Positions 32,504 through 40,232 of a stretch of DNA of 64,000 nt are shown here, in pieces (positions within the stretch are counted from its first letter, which is position 1; the number at the start of each line of letters is the position of its first letter). The notes under the pieces are model-generated. The model saw nothing but the letters and a program-made list of their open reading frames with translations, did no database searches and was not told where the DNA came from. The stretch spans positions 1 to 64,000 of the forward strand of contig OMWY01000003.1 in NCBI GenBank assembly GCA_900314885.1, in the 5' to 3' direction. Origin of the DNA: an uncultured Eubacteriales bacterium (lineage in GTDB: Bacteria > Bacillota > Clostridia > Lachnospirales > Lachnospiraceae). The translations under genes were made by a program, and so were the position numbers.

Positions 32504-33496
32504 TTATTTTCTTCGCTCCACAGCTCTTTTTCTTATCGGCTCCGGCATTACATCTATCACCTTTTTTATGTTTTTATCCTGAAGATAAAACGCATTAAGA
32601 ACTGTCTTGCTATATTTCGATATACCATCGGACAATCGAATAAGTAAATCAGTAAAATATCTCTCCCAGCTTATGTATTCACTGCATTCTATATAATTGT
32701 AAGGAGCCCTGAGAATATCATTCAGTTCAGCTGATGACACTACATGAGCTGAAAGCAAAATATACTCAAATGATTCCGGCATCCAGAAAGCAATTCTATG
32801 GTTCCTGACATCATCAGAATATGCCATGCAATCCTCAACCATAGCACCAAATGCTGCCCCGTCAGAAATAACAAGTGTGTCACCTTGTATCTCTTTGAGC
32901 CTTGATATTATATTAGTGTTACCGTTTGCAGAAATAACCTGACTGTCACTGAATAAATGAAGATAGAATTGATACCCTGAATTACTGTCTTCAGTTATAA
33001 TATGTTCCATCCTGTTACCGGATATATCCGGATAATTGCTGTACAATTCACGCAATTCATGGAAACTCTCCTTAACATCAGGATGCTGGCTTCCTGATAC
33101 TATTTCATATATTGCATGAACACTGTACGGCAGTACCTTTATCGGCGATCTGTTTACTATGACAAAATAATTATCAGATGTACCTACATATTCAGCAAAA
33201 TCTTTACTAAATACAAAATTATTGTTCTCTTCGATAAAAACTACGTTATTATGTAGAGGTGTCAAAATGTCTTCCCAACTCCTCCCTATTTCTCCTCGAA
33301 GATAAACAAAATATGGAGCATCAGCATAAACAGAAAATCCCGATTCACGCCCGCTTAACAAATATTCATACATCATTCTGAGAAGTGTTGTTTTGCCGGT
33401 ACCACTGTCACCCTTTATGACCGAAATATTTCTTGTAATATCAAACGCAAACACAGTTCTCTTGCTTCGCACTTCAAAATGGTATTTACCCTTCAT
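32504..33496 (-). CDS. P-loop ATPase with Toprim-like second half (module with DUF4869)
   Basis: 330 residues, soluble. Walker A GDSGTGKTT (29-37), an acidic hydrophobic strand VVFIEE (85-90) as possible Walker B, and YFVIVNRS (110-117). No ABC signature LSGGQ. Residues 164-220 (HIITEDSNSGYQF, then SANGNTNII, then LVISDGAAFG) follow the spacing of a Toprim fold (acidic strand, Gly-rich turn, Asp-bearing strand) as in OLD/GajA-type nucleases; this is pattern inference, and the usual DxD is not intact. The start overlaps the DUF4869 stop by 11 bp. Function unknown. Confidence 0.8.
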   Translation of the reverse strand: MKGKYHFEVRSKRTVFAFDITRNISVIKGDSGTGKTTLLRMMYEYLLSGRESGFSVYADAPYFVYLRGEIGRSWEDILTPLHNNVVFIEENNNFVFSKDFAEYVGTSDNYFVIVNRSPIKVLPYSVHAIYEIVSGSQHPDVKESFHELRELYSNYPDISGNRMEHIITEDSNSGYQFYLHLFSDSQVISANGNTNIISRLKEIQGDTLVISDGAAFGAMVEDCMAYSDDVRNHRIAFWMPESFEYILLSAHVVSSAELNDILRAPYNYIECSEYISWERYFTDLLIRLSDGISKYSKTVLNAFYLQDKNIKKVIDVMPEPIRKRAVERRK

Positions 33497-33938
33497 TTAC
33501 AAGTGCCTCCGCTTCAAGAAGTCCTTCAACATATTCCGCAGGATTATGAACGATCTTTCCGGTATTCATAATCTTAATTTCAAAGTTGCCTTCGAAGTGC
33601 ATGATATGCTGCAGGTACACAGTCAGGTCTTTCTGCTCTGCAATCTTTAATACCCATTTAGCACAGTTGTCTCCGCAATTGGACATATTGTATGTATATG
33701 AATCATCCTTAAGCATCAGTATCAGGACCTTAACGCCTCCTGATAATTCTCTGGGAGTAATAGCTCCAAGGACAGGGCTTTCAATGACATGTGGGCTTAC
33801 TACGTTTGAATGGTCCACGTCAAGAATCATCTTTTTAACCAAATCATCCTCCAGCCACTCATCCTCATAGACATTGTCAAAATAAGCAGGAGCATCGGTC
33901 ATATATTCTGTTCCACCATAATACCAAATCTTCAGCAC
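33486..33938 (-). CDS. DUF4869-like protein (module with P-loop ATPase)
   Basis: 150 residues from a GTG start at 33938. Acidic, soluble, begins MLKIWYYGGTEY. Conserved-looking blocks: YFDNVYEDEWLEDDLVKKMI.DVD, VIESPVLGAITPRELSGGVK, and the Cys-bearing SNCGDNCAKWVLKIAEQKDL. I recall this as the DUF4869 family, which has no known function and is commonly followed by a small P-loop protein. It overlaps the 45-aa gene upstream by 7 bp and the ATPase by 11 bp, so the three products are probably made in fixed ratio. Confidence 0.8.
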   Translation of the reverse strand: MLKIWYYGGTEYMTDAPAYFDNVYEDEWLEDDLVKKMILDVDHSNVVSPHVIESPVLGAITPRELSGGVKVLILMLKDDSYTYNMSNCGDNCAKWVLKIAEQKDLTVYLQHIMHFEGNFEIKIMNTGKIVHNPAEYVEGLLEAEALVNEG

Positions 33939-34069
33939 TTAACTACCTCGCATAAACCAAATTGAATATTTTTCCGGAGAATAGGGTCATCGCTATTCAT
34001 GGCCATGATCTTGTAATATTCCATGTTCATTTGTTTGCGCTTGATATCATCGATATTTGACTTTTTCAT
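33932..34069 (-). CDS. 45-residue small protein, first gene of the DUF4869/ATPase module
   Basis: The ATG at 34067-34069 has GAGAGGT about 8 nt upstream. It encodes MKKSNIDDIKRKQMNMEYYKIMAMNSDDP...FGLCEVVKC, then TGA at 33932-33934, which overlaps the GTG of the DUF4869 gene. Basic N-terminal helix, no membrane segment. The tight overlap and good ribosome site support a real gene. Function unknown. Confidence 0.65.
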   Translation of the reverse strand: MKKSNIDDIKRKQMNMEYYKIMAMNSDDPILRKNIQFGLCEVVKC

Positions 34070-34116
34070 AAACATATACCTCTCAGAATTCCTCTTATCC
34101 TATATTTCCCACTAAA

Positions 34117-34655
34117 TCATGTCTCTATGGTAATGGAAAAACTCCGTTCAAACAATTCGTCCTTTCTGACCAATTGCTCATATTCCCGTTCGGCGAGACT
34201 GCCACAAAACCCGACTCTGTCAGTTCGGCCATACCATGGCTCAAGGCAAACAAAAGGTACATCACCCGCCGGAGACCATATACCAAAAAGCGGAGCATCA
34301 AAGCTTATAGTGAGAAATGGCTGCTCCCCTTCATCCTCCAGTGTCAATTCGTGCAGCTTATTTCCTCAGAATAGTCAAGGCGGAACCAAAGCCCGTCTGA
34401 ACGTCCTTCAAAGATAAAATCCATATCACGGGCAAAACCGTGCTGGCCCATTTCATATTCCTTCCCGTCAGTCCGATATCGGCCTCCCGACACAGCACCT
34501 ACGAATGGGAAGAGAACCGGTGAATGCCGCTTCCAGTAAGCTTCACCTGACCAGATATACTCCGCGCCGGTCGACTTGTTTATCAGGTGACAGAGCTCAG
34601 CTCCATGCTCGGCAACGGAAATCTTTAGTTTCTCATTTTCAAGAATATGTTCCAT
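34117..34655 (-). pseudogene. Aldose 1-epimerase family gene with internal deletion
   Basis: First frame (34655-34344): MEHILENEKLKISVAEHGAELCHLINK...PVLFPFVGAVSGGRY...LWFRLDYSEE, then the frame breaks. Second frame (34347-34117): LTLEDEGEQPFLTISFDAP...FVCLEPWYGRTD...SFSITIET, the family C-terminus. The middle third with the catalytic His is lost. The deleted portion partly survives as the separate copy at 31501-31888, so at least two gene copies once existed here. The ATG at 34655 has a normal upstream region. Confidence 0.85.
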
Positions 34656-34837
34656 TTTATTTTCCTTTCACTTAAAATCATTTCTGACATCCCGTACTCT
34701 ATACAAAGCATAACTTCGCCATGAGTGATTTCTCACCCACTCCGAAGTCTATATTCACCATGCGGCTTCACTGTACCCGAAGTAACTTGCGGACCTATGG
34801 CTGCTTATGAATAAAGTTTAACTCTCCGCAACACGCA

Positions 34838-35512
34838 TTATTTTCCATACTTTTCAACAAAATCCTTAACCGAGACAGGCTTGGAATAATAATAGCCCTG
34901 GAAGTAGTCACATCCATATTCCCGCAATTGGTCAGCCATTTCGGCTGTTTCAACACCTTCAGCCGTCACGGTAAATCCAATCTTGTGAAAAGCCTGCACC
35001 ATTTCAGGTAGGATATTCTGCTCTCCCGACAGACTTGATCTCACAAAGGAAATATCCAACTTAATATTTGTAAATGGATTGCTGATAGCTCTGGACAGGC
35101 TGGAATAGCCGGAACCGAAGTCATCAAGTACAATCTGGAACTGATTCTTTCGGAAGGCATTTATCTTCTCCTCCAGCGAATTGTCAGCAATATAGGCCTC
35201 TTCCGTAATTTCCAGATGAATACCGCTTTTTGAAATGTCATAGCTCTCGACAATTCCGGCGAACTCATTTGAAAGGTTAAGATTCACAAATTGCCCCGGA
35301 GAAACATTTACATTGATCCACTGAAGCCCCGGTACAGACTTCTCCTTTAAAAAGGCACAGGCCTTTTCCAGCATCTCTCGCCCCATACCCTCGATAAGTC
35401 CTGTTTCTTCAGCAATCGGAATAAAGTCATTTGGATAAATCCAGCCTTCCTTCTCGTCATAGAGGCGAGCGAGGGCCTCCGCCCCTAGCAGATTGCCTGT
35501 CTTAGCATCCAT
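34838..35512 (-). CDS. EAL-domain c-di-GMP phosphodiesterase (downstream half of an amber-split gene)
   Basis: 224 residues from the ATG at 35512. Complete EAL catalytic set: GAEALAR (EAL), INVNVSPGQF (Asn), LEITEEAYI (Glu), DDFGSGYSS, IKLD (Lys), AEGVET and YFQGYYYSKP (Gln). The normal EAL start Q-P-I is interrupted: the upstream frame reads ...VRMFL-TAG-PIMDAKTG, a CAG-to-TAG change. If translated alone from this ATG it lacks the first strand and the membrane sensor. No strong Shine-Dalgarno is seen before 35512. Confidence 0.85.
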   Translation of the reverse strand: MDAKTGNLLGAEALARLYDEKEGWIYPNDFIPIAEETGLIEGMGREMLEKACAFLKEKSVPGLQWINVNVSPGQFVNLNLSNEFAGIVESYDISKSGIHLEITEEAYIADNSLEEKINAFRKNQFQIVLDDFGSGYSSLSRAISNPFTNIKLDISFVRSSLSGEQNILPEMVQAFHKIGFTVTAEGVETAEMADQLREYGCDYFQGYYYSKPVSVKDFVEKYGK

Positions 35513-35518
35513 AATTGG

Positions 35519-36703
35519 CTATAAAAACATACGGACATCATTTGTCGCCACCTTATCGTTCAGAATATGGTAGACCAAATTTCTCCTGTGAAAAGCGTCC
35601 ACCTTAGACTGGTCTAGTATTACTGTTTCATTCTTCTTCGTTTCAAAGATAACGGATTTCATATCCGTCTGAAAAAGACCTATGTCAGTCGGTATACAGC
35701 CCGGATCAGGAGCGACCTCCACGTAGCCGGCATCAAAATATATTTCAAGACTTCTTGCTGAAAATGAGCTCTGACAGCGTTTTGAAAAGGCCTCTCGTAT
35801 GTCAGGATTTTTCTTTCCGCACAGAACCACTAACTGGCCGTCACCCACATAGAAAGGATAAGTGTCAGGCTGTTCCATCATGAACTCTCCGGCCAATCGC
35901 ACTGCCCTTCGTACAGACGTGGAAAGGTAAATGTTACGAAGCACTCTGTAATTGGTCAAACCGACTCCATAAATCCGATGGGTGGCAAACTGTCCATTTT
36001 CAAACATCATCTCCATGCCGTCAAAGTTGAAGGTATTCGCGTCAGTACTGCGGTAAAGGGAAGGATTTTCAACCGCAAGGTAGAAAAGCAGGAAAACAAT
36101 GGAGCTAAGAATATCTGACATAATGAGGTAAGGAAAGATAATGTCGCAGACACCTATGGCAGCCTGCACGACAATAGCACCGCTGAAGTAGAGTATCACC
36201 CGTCTGTCGGCATTTTCCCTAATCGGACCTATTAGTATCAAAGCTTCAAAAAAGCAAATAATGAAAATAATGACATCGATTAAGATATACCATCCTGTAA
36301 GTCTAAAGACGTTACCATTGATAACGAAAAAATTACCGCTCGCCATTCCAAAACCGGTAAGAGCTTCCGCCACAAGAAGCCCTATTAAGTTAGTGATCCG
36401 CGCGGAAATATTTAACCGCATGGCAGAGTTCGTTATAAAATACCACAAAAAAGCAAAATATCGTAAAATATCAAAAAAATAGAATCCCACATTAAGAAAA
36501 AGAGCAAGGGCCACAGGGTATGCGGAAAGATCTGCGTCCACATAGGCAGAGAACAGGTTGAAAAAGGTTGTGACCAGGTTAATGCCGATAGCGACAGCAT
36601 ACACACGACTGTGCTCAACAGGCAGTCGTCGCTCAACAACATATGTCGCGAGAAATATGACGAGAAGAATTATGGCAGGTAGTTCAAAATTTAAATCAAA
36701 CAT
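35519..36703 (-). CDS. Membrane sensor and degenerate GGDEF domain (upstream half of the amber-split phosphodiesterase)
   Basis: 394 residues from the ATG at 36703 (GAGGTGTG upstream; preferred to 36730). Eight or so membrane segments up to about residue 215, then a cytoplasmic region where a GGDEF domain would be, with no GGDEF motif, then VRMFL and TAG at 35519-35521. With the downstream frame it makes one membrane-anchored EAL phosphodiesterase of about 620 residues. Either recently inactivated, or amber is read through in this strain. Confidence 0.8.
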   Translation of the reverse strand: MFDLNFELPAIILLVIFLATYVVERRLPVEHSRVYAVAIGINLVTTFFNLFSAYVDADLSAYPVALALFLNVGFYFFDILRYFAFLWYFITNSAMRLNISARITNLIGLLVAEALTGFGMASGNFFVINGNVFRLTGWYILIDVIIFIICFFEALILIGPIRENADRRVILYFSGAIVVQAAIGVCDIIFPYLIMSDILSSIVFLLFYLAVENPSLYRSTDANTFNFDGMEMMFENGQFATHRIYGVGLTNYRVLRNIYLSTSVRRAVRLAGEFMMEQPDTYPFYVGDGQLVVLCGKKNPDIREAFSKRCQSSFSARSLEIYFDAGYVEVAPDPGCIPTDIGLFQTDMKSVIFETKKNETVILDQSKVDAFHRRNLVYHILNDKVATNDVRMFL

Positions 36704-36825
36704 ATCACACCTCAATTGCCAACACTTCAAAATAGTTCTGACTATTCAGTACCACTGCAAAATATGCCTATATTATACCACATAACTATTACAGATGTAA
36801 ACCTGCCGAAAAAAGAAAATGACAA

Positions 36826-36859
36826 TATTTTAAAGCCCACAGGTTATACCTGTGGGCTT
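36826..36859 (-). terminator. Intrinsic terminator of pyk
   Basis: Minus strand AAGCCCACAGG (36859-36849) pairs with CCTGTGGGCTT (36843-36833), followed by a T/A-rich tail. 26 nt after the pyk stop. Confidence 0.8.
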
Positions 36860-36884
36860 ACTATCTAAACAAAATCTCTCCAGA

Positions 36885-38297
36885 TTATATCTCTTCAACC
36901 TTAATCAGATTCGTAGATCCCGGCACTCCGTTCGCTACGCCACCGGTGATAACAATCTTATCTCCCTTATTAAAGTCCATAGTCTCCTCAGCGACCTTCT
37001 TTCCCTGATAGAAAAGAACATCAGTTGAAGGATACTGCTCGCACATCTTAGGCGTTACGCCCCATGAGAGCGCTAGCTTGCGCCACGTAACCTCGTTGCT
37101 CGTCATACCGATTATGTCGACAGGTCCTCTGAACCTCGAAACCATCCTTGCCGTGCGGCCTGACATTGTACAAGCGACGATAACCTTAGCGTCTATATCT
37201 ATAGCCATCTGGCAGGTCGCGTGACTGATGGCGTCTACCGTATTCTTGATATAGAAGTCAGTATTGTGGAACCTCTTAGCGTAATTAATATTCTGCTCCG
37301 TCTCTACACAGATGGACGCCATTGACTTAACAGCCTCAACAGGATATTTTCCCGCCGCTGTCTCGCCGGAAAGCATTACCGCGCTGCTGCCGTCGTATAC
37401 CGCGTTAGCGACATCCGAGGCCTCGGCCCTAGTAGGGCGCGGATTATGAATCATGGATTCAAGCATTTCAGTCGCCGTAATAACACGCTTTCCTAAAAGA
37501 CGGCACTTCGTAATGATATGCTTCTGGATTGCCGGAAGCTTCTCAAAAGGAATCTCGACACCCATATCTCCTCTCGCGACCATGATTCCGTCGCAGGCCG
37601 TGCAGATATCCTCTATATTGTCACATCCGGACTGATTTTCGATTTTCGCTATAAGCTCTATCTTGTTTCCGCCGTGAGCGTCGAGGAAATTTTTCACGTC
37701 AAGGAGGTCCTGCTTGACAGATACAAACGAGCACGCCACGAAGTCAACGTCCTGCTCTATACCAAAGAGAAGGTCGCTCTTATCCTGCTCTGAGAGATAT
37801 TCCTGCAAAATGTGCTTACCCGGGAAGGCCATGCTCTTCTTATCTGAGAGTACGCCGCCTGCTTCAACGACTGTATTTATATTCGAGCCCTTAATATCGG
37901 TGACTTTGAAAATAACAAGGCCATTGTTCACAAGGATTGTGTCTCCCTCTGCCATTTCCTTCGCTAGGCCCTTGTAGCTTACGGATACCTTAGTCTCATC
38001 ACCTGCCACGTCATCTGTTGTAAAGGTAAACCTGTCACCGTCGTGAAGCTCAATTGAGCCGTTTTTAAATGTTCCTATTCGGTACTCGGGTCCCTTGGTG
38101 TCAAGCATTATCGCTATAGGCAGATTAAGTTCCTTCCTTAATTTCTTAATATTCGCGACACGTCCCGCGTGTTCCTCGTGGGTGCCATGCGAGAAGTTAA
38201 GTCTCGCTACGTTCATGCCCGCAAGCATGAGTTCCTTAAGCATGTCAGGGCTCTCACTGGCCGGTCCTATCGTCGCTACAATTTTTGTCTTTCTCAT
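36885..38297 (-). CDS. pyk: Pyruvate kinase
   Basis: 470 residues, the short form without the extra C-terminal PEP-utiliser domain found in many Bacilli. MRKTKIVATIGPAS start, ARLNFSHG, MLDTKGPEYR, the active-site IAKIENQSG and MVARGDMGVEIPFEKLP, and RPTRAEASDVANAVYDGSSAVMLSGETAAG. It converts PEP and ADP to pyruvate and ATP. The ATG overlaps the trmD TAA by one base (TAATG), so it is translationally joined to the ribosome-maturation operon, where rplS is more usual. Confidence 0.97.
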   Translation of the reverse strand: MRKTKIVATIGPASESPDMLKELMLAGMNVARLNFSHGTHEEHAGRVANIKKLRKELNLPIAIMLDTKGPEYRIGTFKNGSIELHDGDRFTFTTDDVAGDETKVSVSYKGLAKEMAEGDTILVNNGLVIFKVTDIKGSNINTVVEAGGVLSDKKSMAFPGKHILQEYLSEQDKSDLLFGIEQDVDFVACSFVSVKQDLLDVKNFLDAHGGNKIELIAKIENQSGCDNIEDICTACDGIMVARGDMGVEIPFEKLPAIQKHIITKCRLLGKRVITATEMLESMIHNPRPTRAEASDVANAVYDGSSAVMLSGETAAGKYPVEAVKSMASICVETEQNINYAKRFHNTDFYIKNTVDAISHATCQMAIDIDAKVIVACTMSGRTARMVSRFRGPVDIIGMTSNEVTWRKLALSWGVTPKMCEQYPSTDVLFYQGKKVAEETMDFNKGDKIVITGGVANGVPGSTNLIKVEEI

Positions 38298-39055
38298 TAT
38301 AATTTTCCTTCCTTTTTATCCGGTAATATAGTTTTCTTCGGCAATTTATGGGTCCTCAAATATTCCTCGTACATCTCAGGTCTTCTCTCATAAGTGCGCT
38401 TCAGGGCCTGCTCGAGCTTCCATTGTTCTATCTTCGCATGGTCTCCCGAAAGCAATATTTCAGGAACCCTTAGGCCCCTGTACTCAGGCGGTCTCGTATA
38501 CTGAGGATATTCTAAGAGTCCATCCGTAAATGATTCGCCCACAGCAGACTCTTCATTGTTAAGGACGCCGGGAATAAGTCTTGAAATCGCGTCTATCATT
38601 ATGCAGGCAGGCATCTCACCGCCCGTAAGCACATAATCGCCTATAGAGACATAGTCGGTAGCCACAAGCTCCAGAGCCCTCTCATCTATCCCCTCATAGT
38701 GGCCGCAGAGAAAAATGAGATATTCTTCCTTGGAAAAATCGACAGCCATCTGTTCTGTAAACCTTGTGCCCTGCGGGGTAACATAAACTGTCCTAGGCTT
38801 CACTCCATCCGGCAGACCCATTTCAGAGCATATCGCCTCGTGGCATCTGCATACAGGGTCAGGCTGCATGAGCATCCCCGCGCCACCACTGTAGCAGTAA
38901 TCATCGACCTTTTTATGCTTATCAAGAGTATAATCCCTGATATTCACGGCATTTACGGATATTATGCCCTTCTCCCTCGCGCGGCCTATTATGCTTCCGC
39001 CAAGGCAGGCCTCAATCATTTCCGGAAACAGAGTCATCACATAAAAATTCGTCAT
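38297..39055 (-). CDS. trmD: tRNA (guanine-N1-)-methyltransferase
   Basis: 252 residues. SPOUT methyltransferase making m1G37. Visible TrmD motifs: FYVMTLFPEMIEA, VDDYCYSGGAGMLMQPDP, LCGHYEGIDERA, SIGDYVLTGGE (trefoil knot) and the C-terminal RPPEYRGLRVPEILLSGDH. 4-bp overlap with rimM upstream and 1-bp overlap with pyk downstream. Confidence 0.97.
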   Translation of the reverse strand: MTNFYVMTLFPEMIEACLGGSIIGRAREKGIISVNAVNIRDYTLDKHKKVDDYCYSGGAGMLMQPDPVCRCHEAICSEMGLPDGVKPRTVYVTPQGTRFTEQMAVDFSKEEYLIFLCGHYEGIDERALELVATDYVSIGDYVLTGGEMPACIMIDAISRLIPGVLNNEESAVGESFTDGLLEYPQYTRPPEYRGLRVPEILLSGDHAKIEQWKLEQALKRTYERRPEMYEEYLRTHKLPKKTILPDKKEGKL

Positions 39056-39606
39056 TCGTCCATCCCCGGTATTATATGAACAGTCATCCTGTTATTTTCT
39101 GTATCAACATCCTTTATGAATTCCGGAACATACGGAATCAGGATTTCCTTCTTAGCTTCAGTTTTTACTACAAGGACATTGTTCGCGGCGGTTTCAAGCA
39201 TATCGGAAGCCTTACCCAGCTTCGCTCCATCCTCTCCGTAGACATCCAGTCCTATGATATCCCCTATAAAATGCTCTCCTTCAGCCAGACTGACAGCGTC
39301 CTCGCGGGCTACAAGCAGGTCCATGCCCTTGTATTTTTCCACGTCCTCGATTCTGTCAATTCCAGTAAATTTTAGTATGGCCATACCCTTAAAGAATTTC
39401 ACTCCTTCTACGTGAAGCTCCTTAAGGTTTTTGTTATCATCAGTTGCGCGTTTTATGTCAAGACTACCCTTTCCCGAATTCATATCAAGAAAAACACGGT
39501 CAAGTGACTTATATCGTTCAAGGTCATCGGTAGTCGGGAAGACGTTCATTTCTCCCTTGATTCCATGCGTACTGGTGAGCACGCCAACTCTAAGATAATC
39601 TTTCAA
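39052..39606 (-). CDS. rimM: Ribosome maturation factor RimM
   Basis: 184 residues. N-terminal RimM beta-barrel (LRVGVLTSTHGIKGEMNVFPTTDD) and C-terminal PRC-barrel (GEHFIGDIIGLDVYGEDGAKLG...KEILIPYVPEFIKDVD). It assists 30S head maturation near S19. It lies between khpA and trmD in the conserved order. Confidence 0.95.
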   Translation of the reverse strand: MKDYLRVGVLTSTHGIKGEMNVFPTTDDLERYKSLDRVFLDMNSGKGSLDIKRATDDNKNLKELHVEGVKFFKGMAILKFTGIDRIEDVEKYKGMDLLVAREDAVSLAEGEHFIGDIIGLDVYGEDGAKLGKASDMLETAANNVLVVKTEAKKEILIPYVPEFIKDVDTENNRMTVHIIPGMDE

Positions 39607-39670
39607 TTAAAATACCTCATAACACGACAAAAAGGAGGCGAACCTCCCTTTGTCATAAAGTTTAGCTTTA

Positions 39671-39898
39671 TTACTTTATCTCCACGTTCACCCTTATGTT
39701 ATCCCTTGCAGCTGCTGCCTTGGTGACTGTGCGAATAGCTCTCGCGATCTTTCCCTGCTTTCCGATCACTTTACCCATATCTTCATCCGCTACGTGAAGA
39801 AGGATCTTAGTCTCCCCATTCTCTACAGTCTCGGTCGTCTCAACCTTATCAGGATTATCAACAAGTGCCGTGGCGATAGTCTGGACCAGTTCTTTCAT
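39671..39898 (-). CDS. khpA: KH-domain RNA-binding protein KhpA
   Basis: 75 residues from the ATG at 39898 (AAAGGAG upstream; the ATG at 39913 would add five residues). Single KH domain with the GxxG loop in MGKVIGKQGKIARAIRTV. KhpA forms an RNA-binding pair with KhpB and affects cell division and translation in firmicutes. Located between rpsP and rimM as usual. Confidence 0.94.
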   Translation of the reverse strand: MKELVQTIATALVDNPDKVETTETVENGETKILLHVADEDMGKVIGKQGKIARAIRTVTKAAAARDNIRVNVEIK

Positions 39899-39930
39899 AA
39901 CTACTCCTTTCACTCACGACTCCGTGATTA

Positions 39931-40173
39931 TCACTCGGTTACGCCGGCTCTCTTAAGAAGCTTGCCAACTGTCTCGGTAGGCTTAGCGCCATTGCCGATC
40001 CACTTCTTAGCAAGGTCCGCGTCAATCTTGATCTCTGATGGTTCCTTGTTAGGATCGTATGTACCGATCTGCTCGATGAAATTGCCGTGCTGAGCAACTC
40101 TCTCATCAGCTACAACTACTCTGTAGAAAGGCTTCTTCTTCATGCCCATTCTCATTAATCTGATCTTTACCAT
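39931..40173 (-). CDS. rpsP: 30S ribosomal protein S16
   Basis: 80 residues from the ATG at 40173, preceded by TTTGGAGGAATTTC. Begins [23 protein letters not shown], the S16 signature. Standard position between ffh and khpA. A hairpin TTGCGCA-TT-TGCGCAA lies in the ffh-rpsP gap. Confidence 0.97.
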   Translation of the reverse strand: MVKIRLMRMGMKKKPFYRVVVADERVAQHGNFIEQIGTYDPNKEPSEIKIDADLAKKWIGNGAKPTETVGKLLKRAGVTE

Positions 40174-40232
40174 TTTGAAATTCCTCCAAAAAATTATGTA
40201 TAATATTTGTCTTGCGCAAATGCGCAATTATA

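Noticed and set aside
16000-34700. Prophage or integrative element
   Set aside because: No integrase, terminase, capsid, relaxase or conjugation gene and no clear attachment-site pair; only short repeats R1 and R2.
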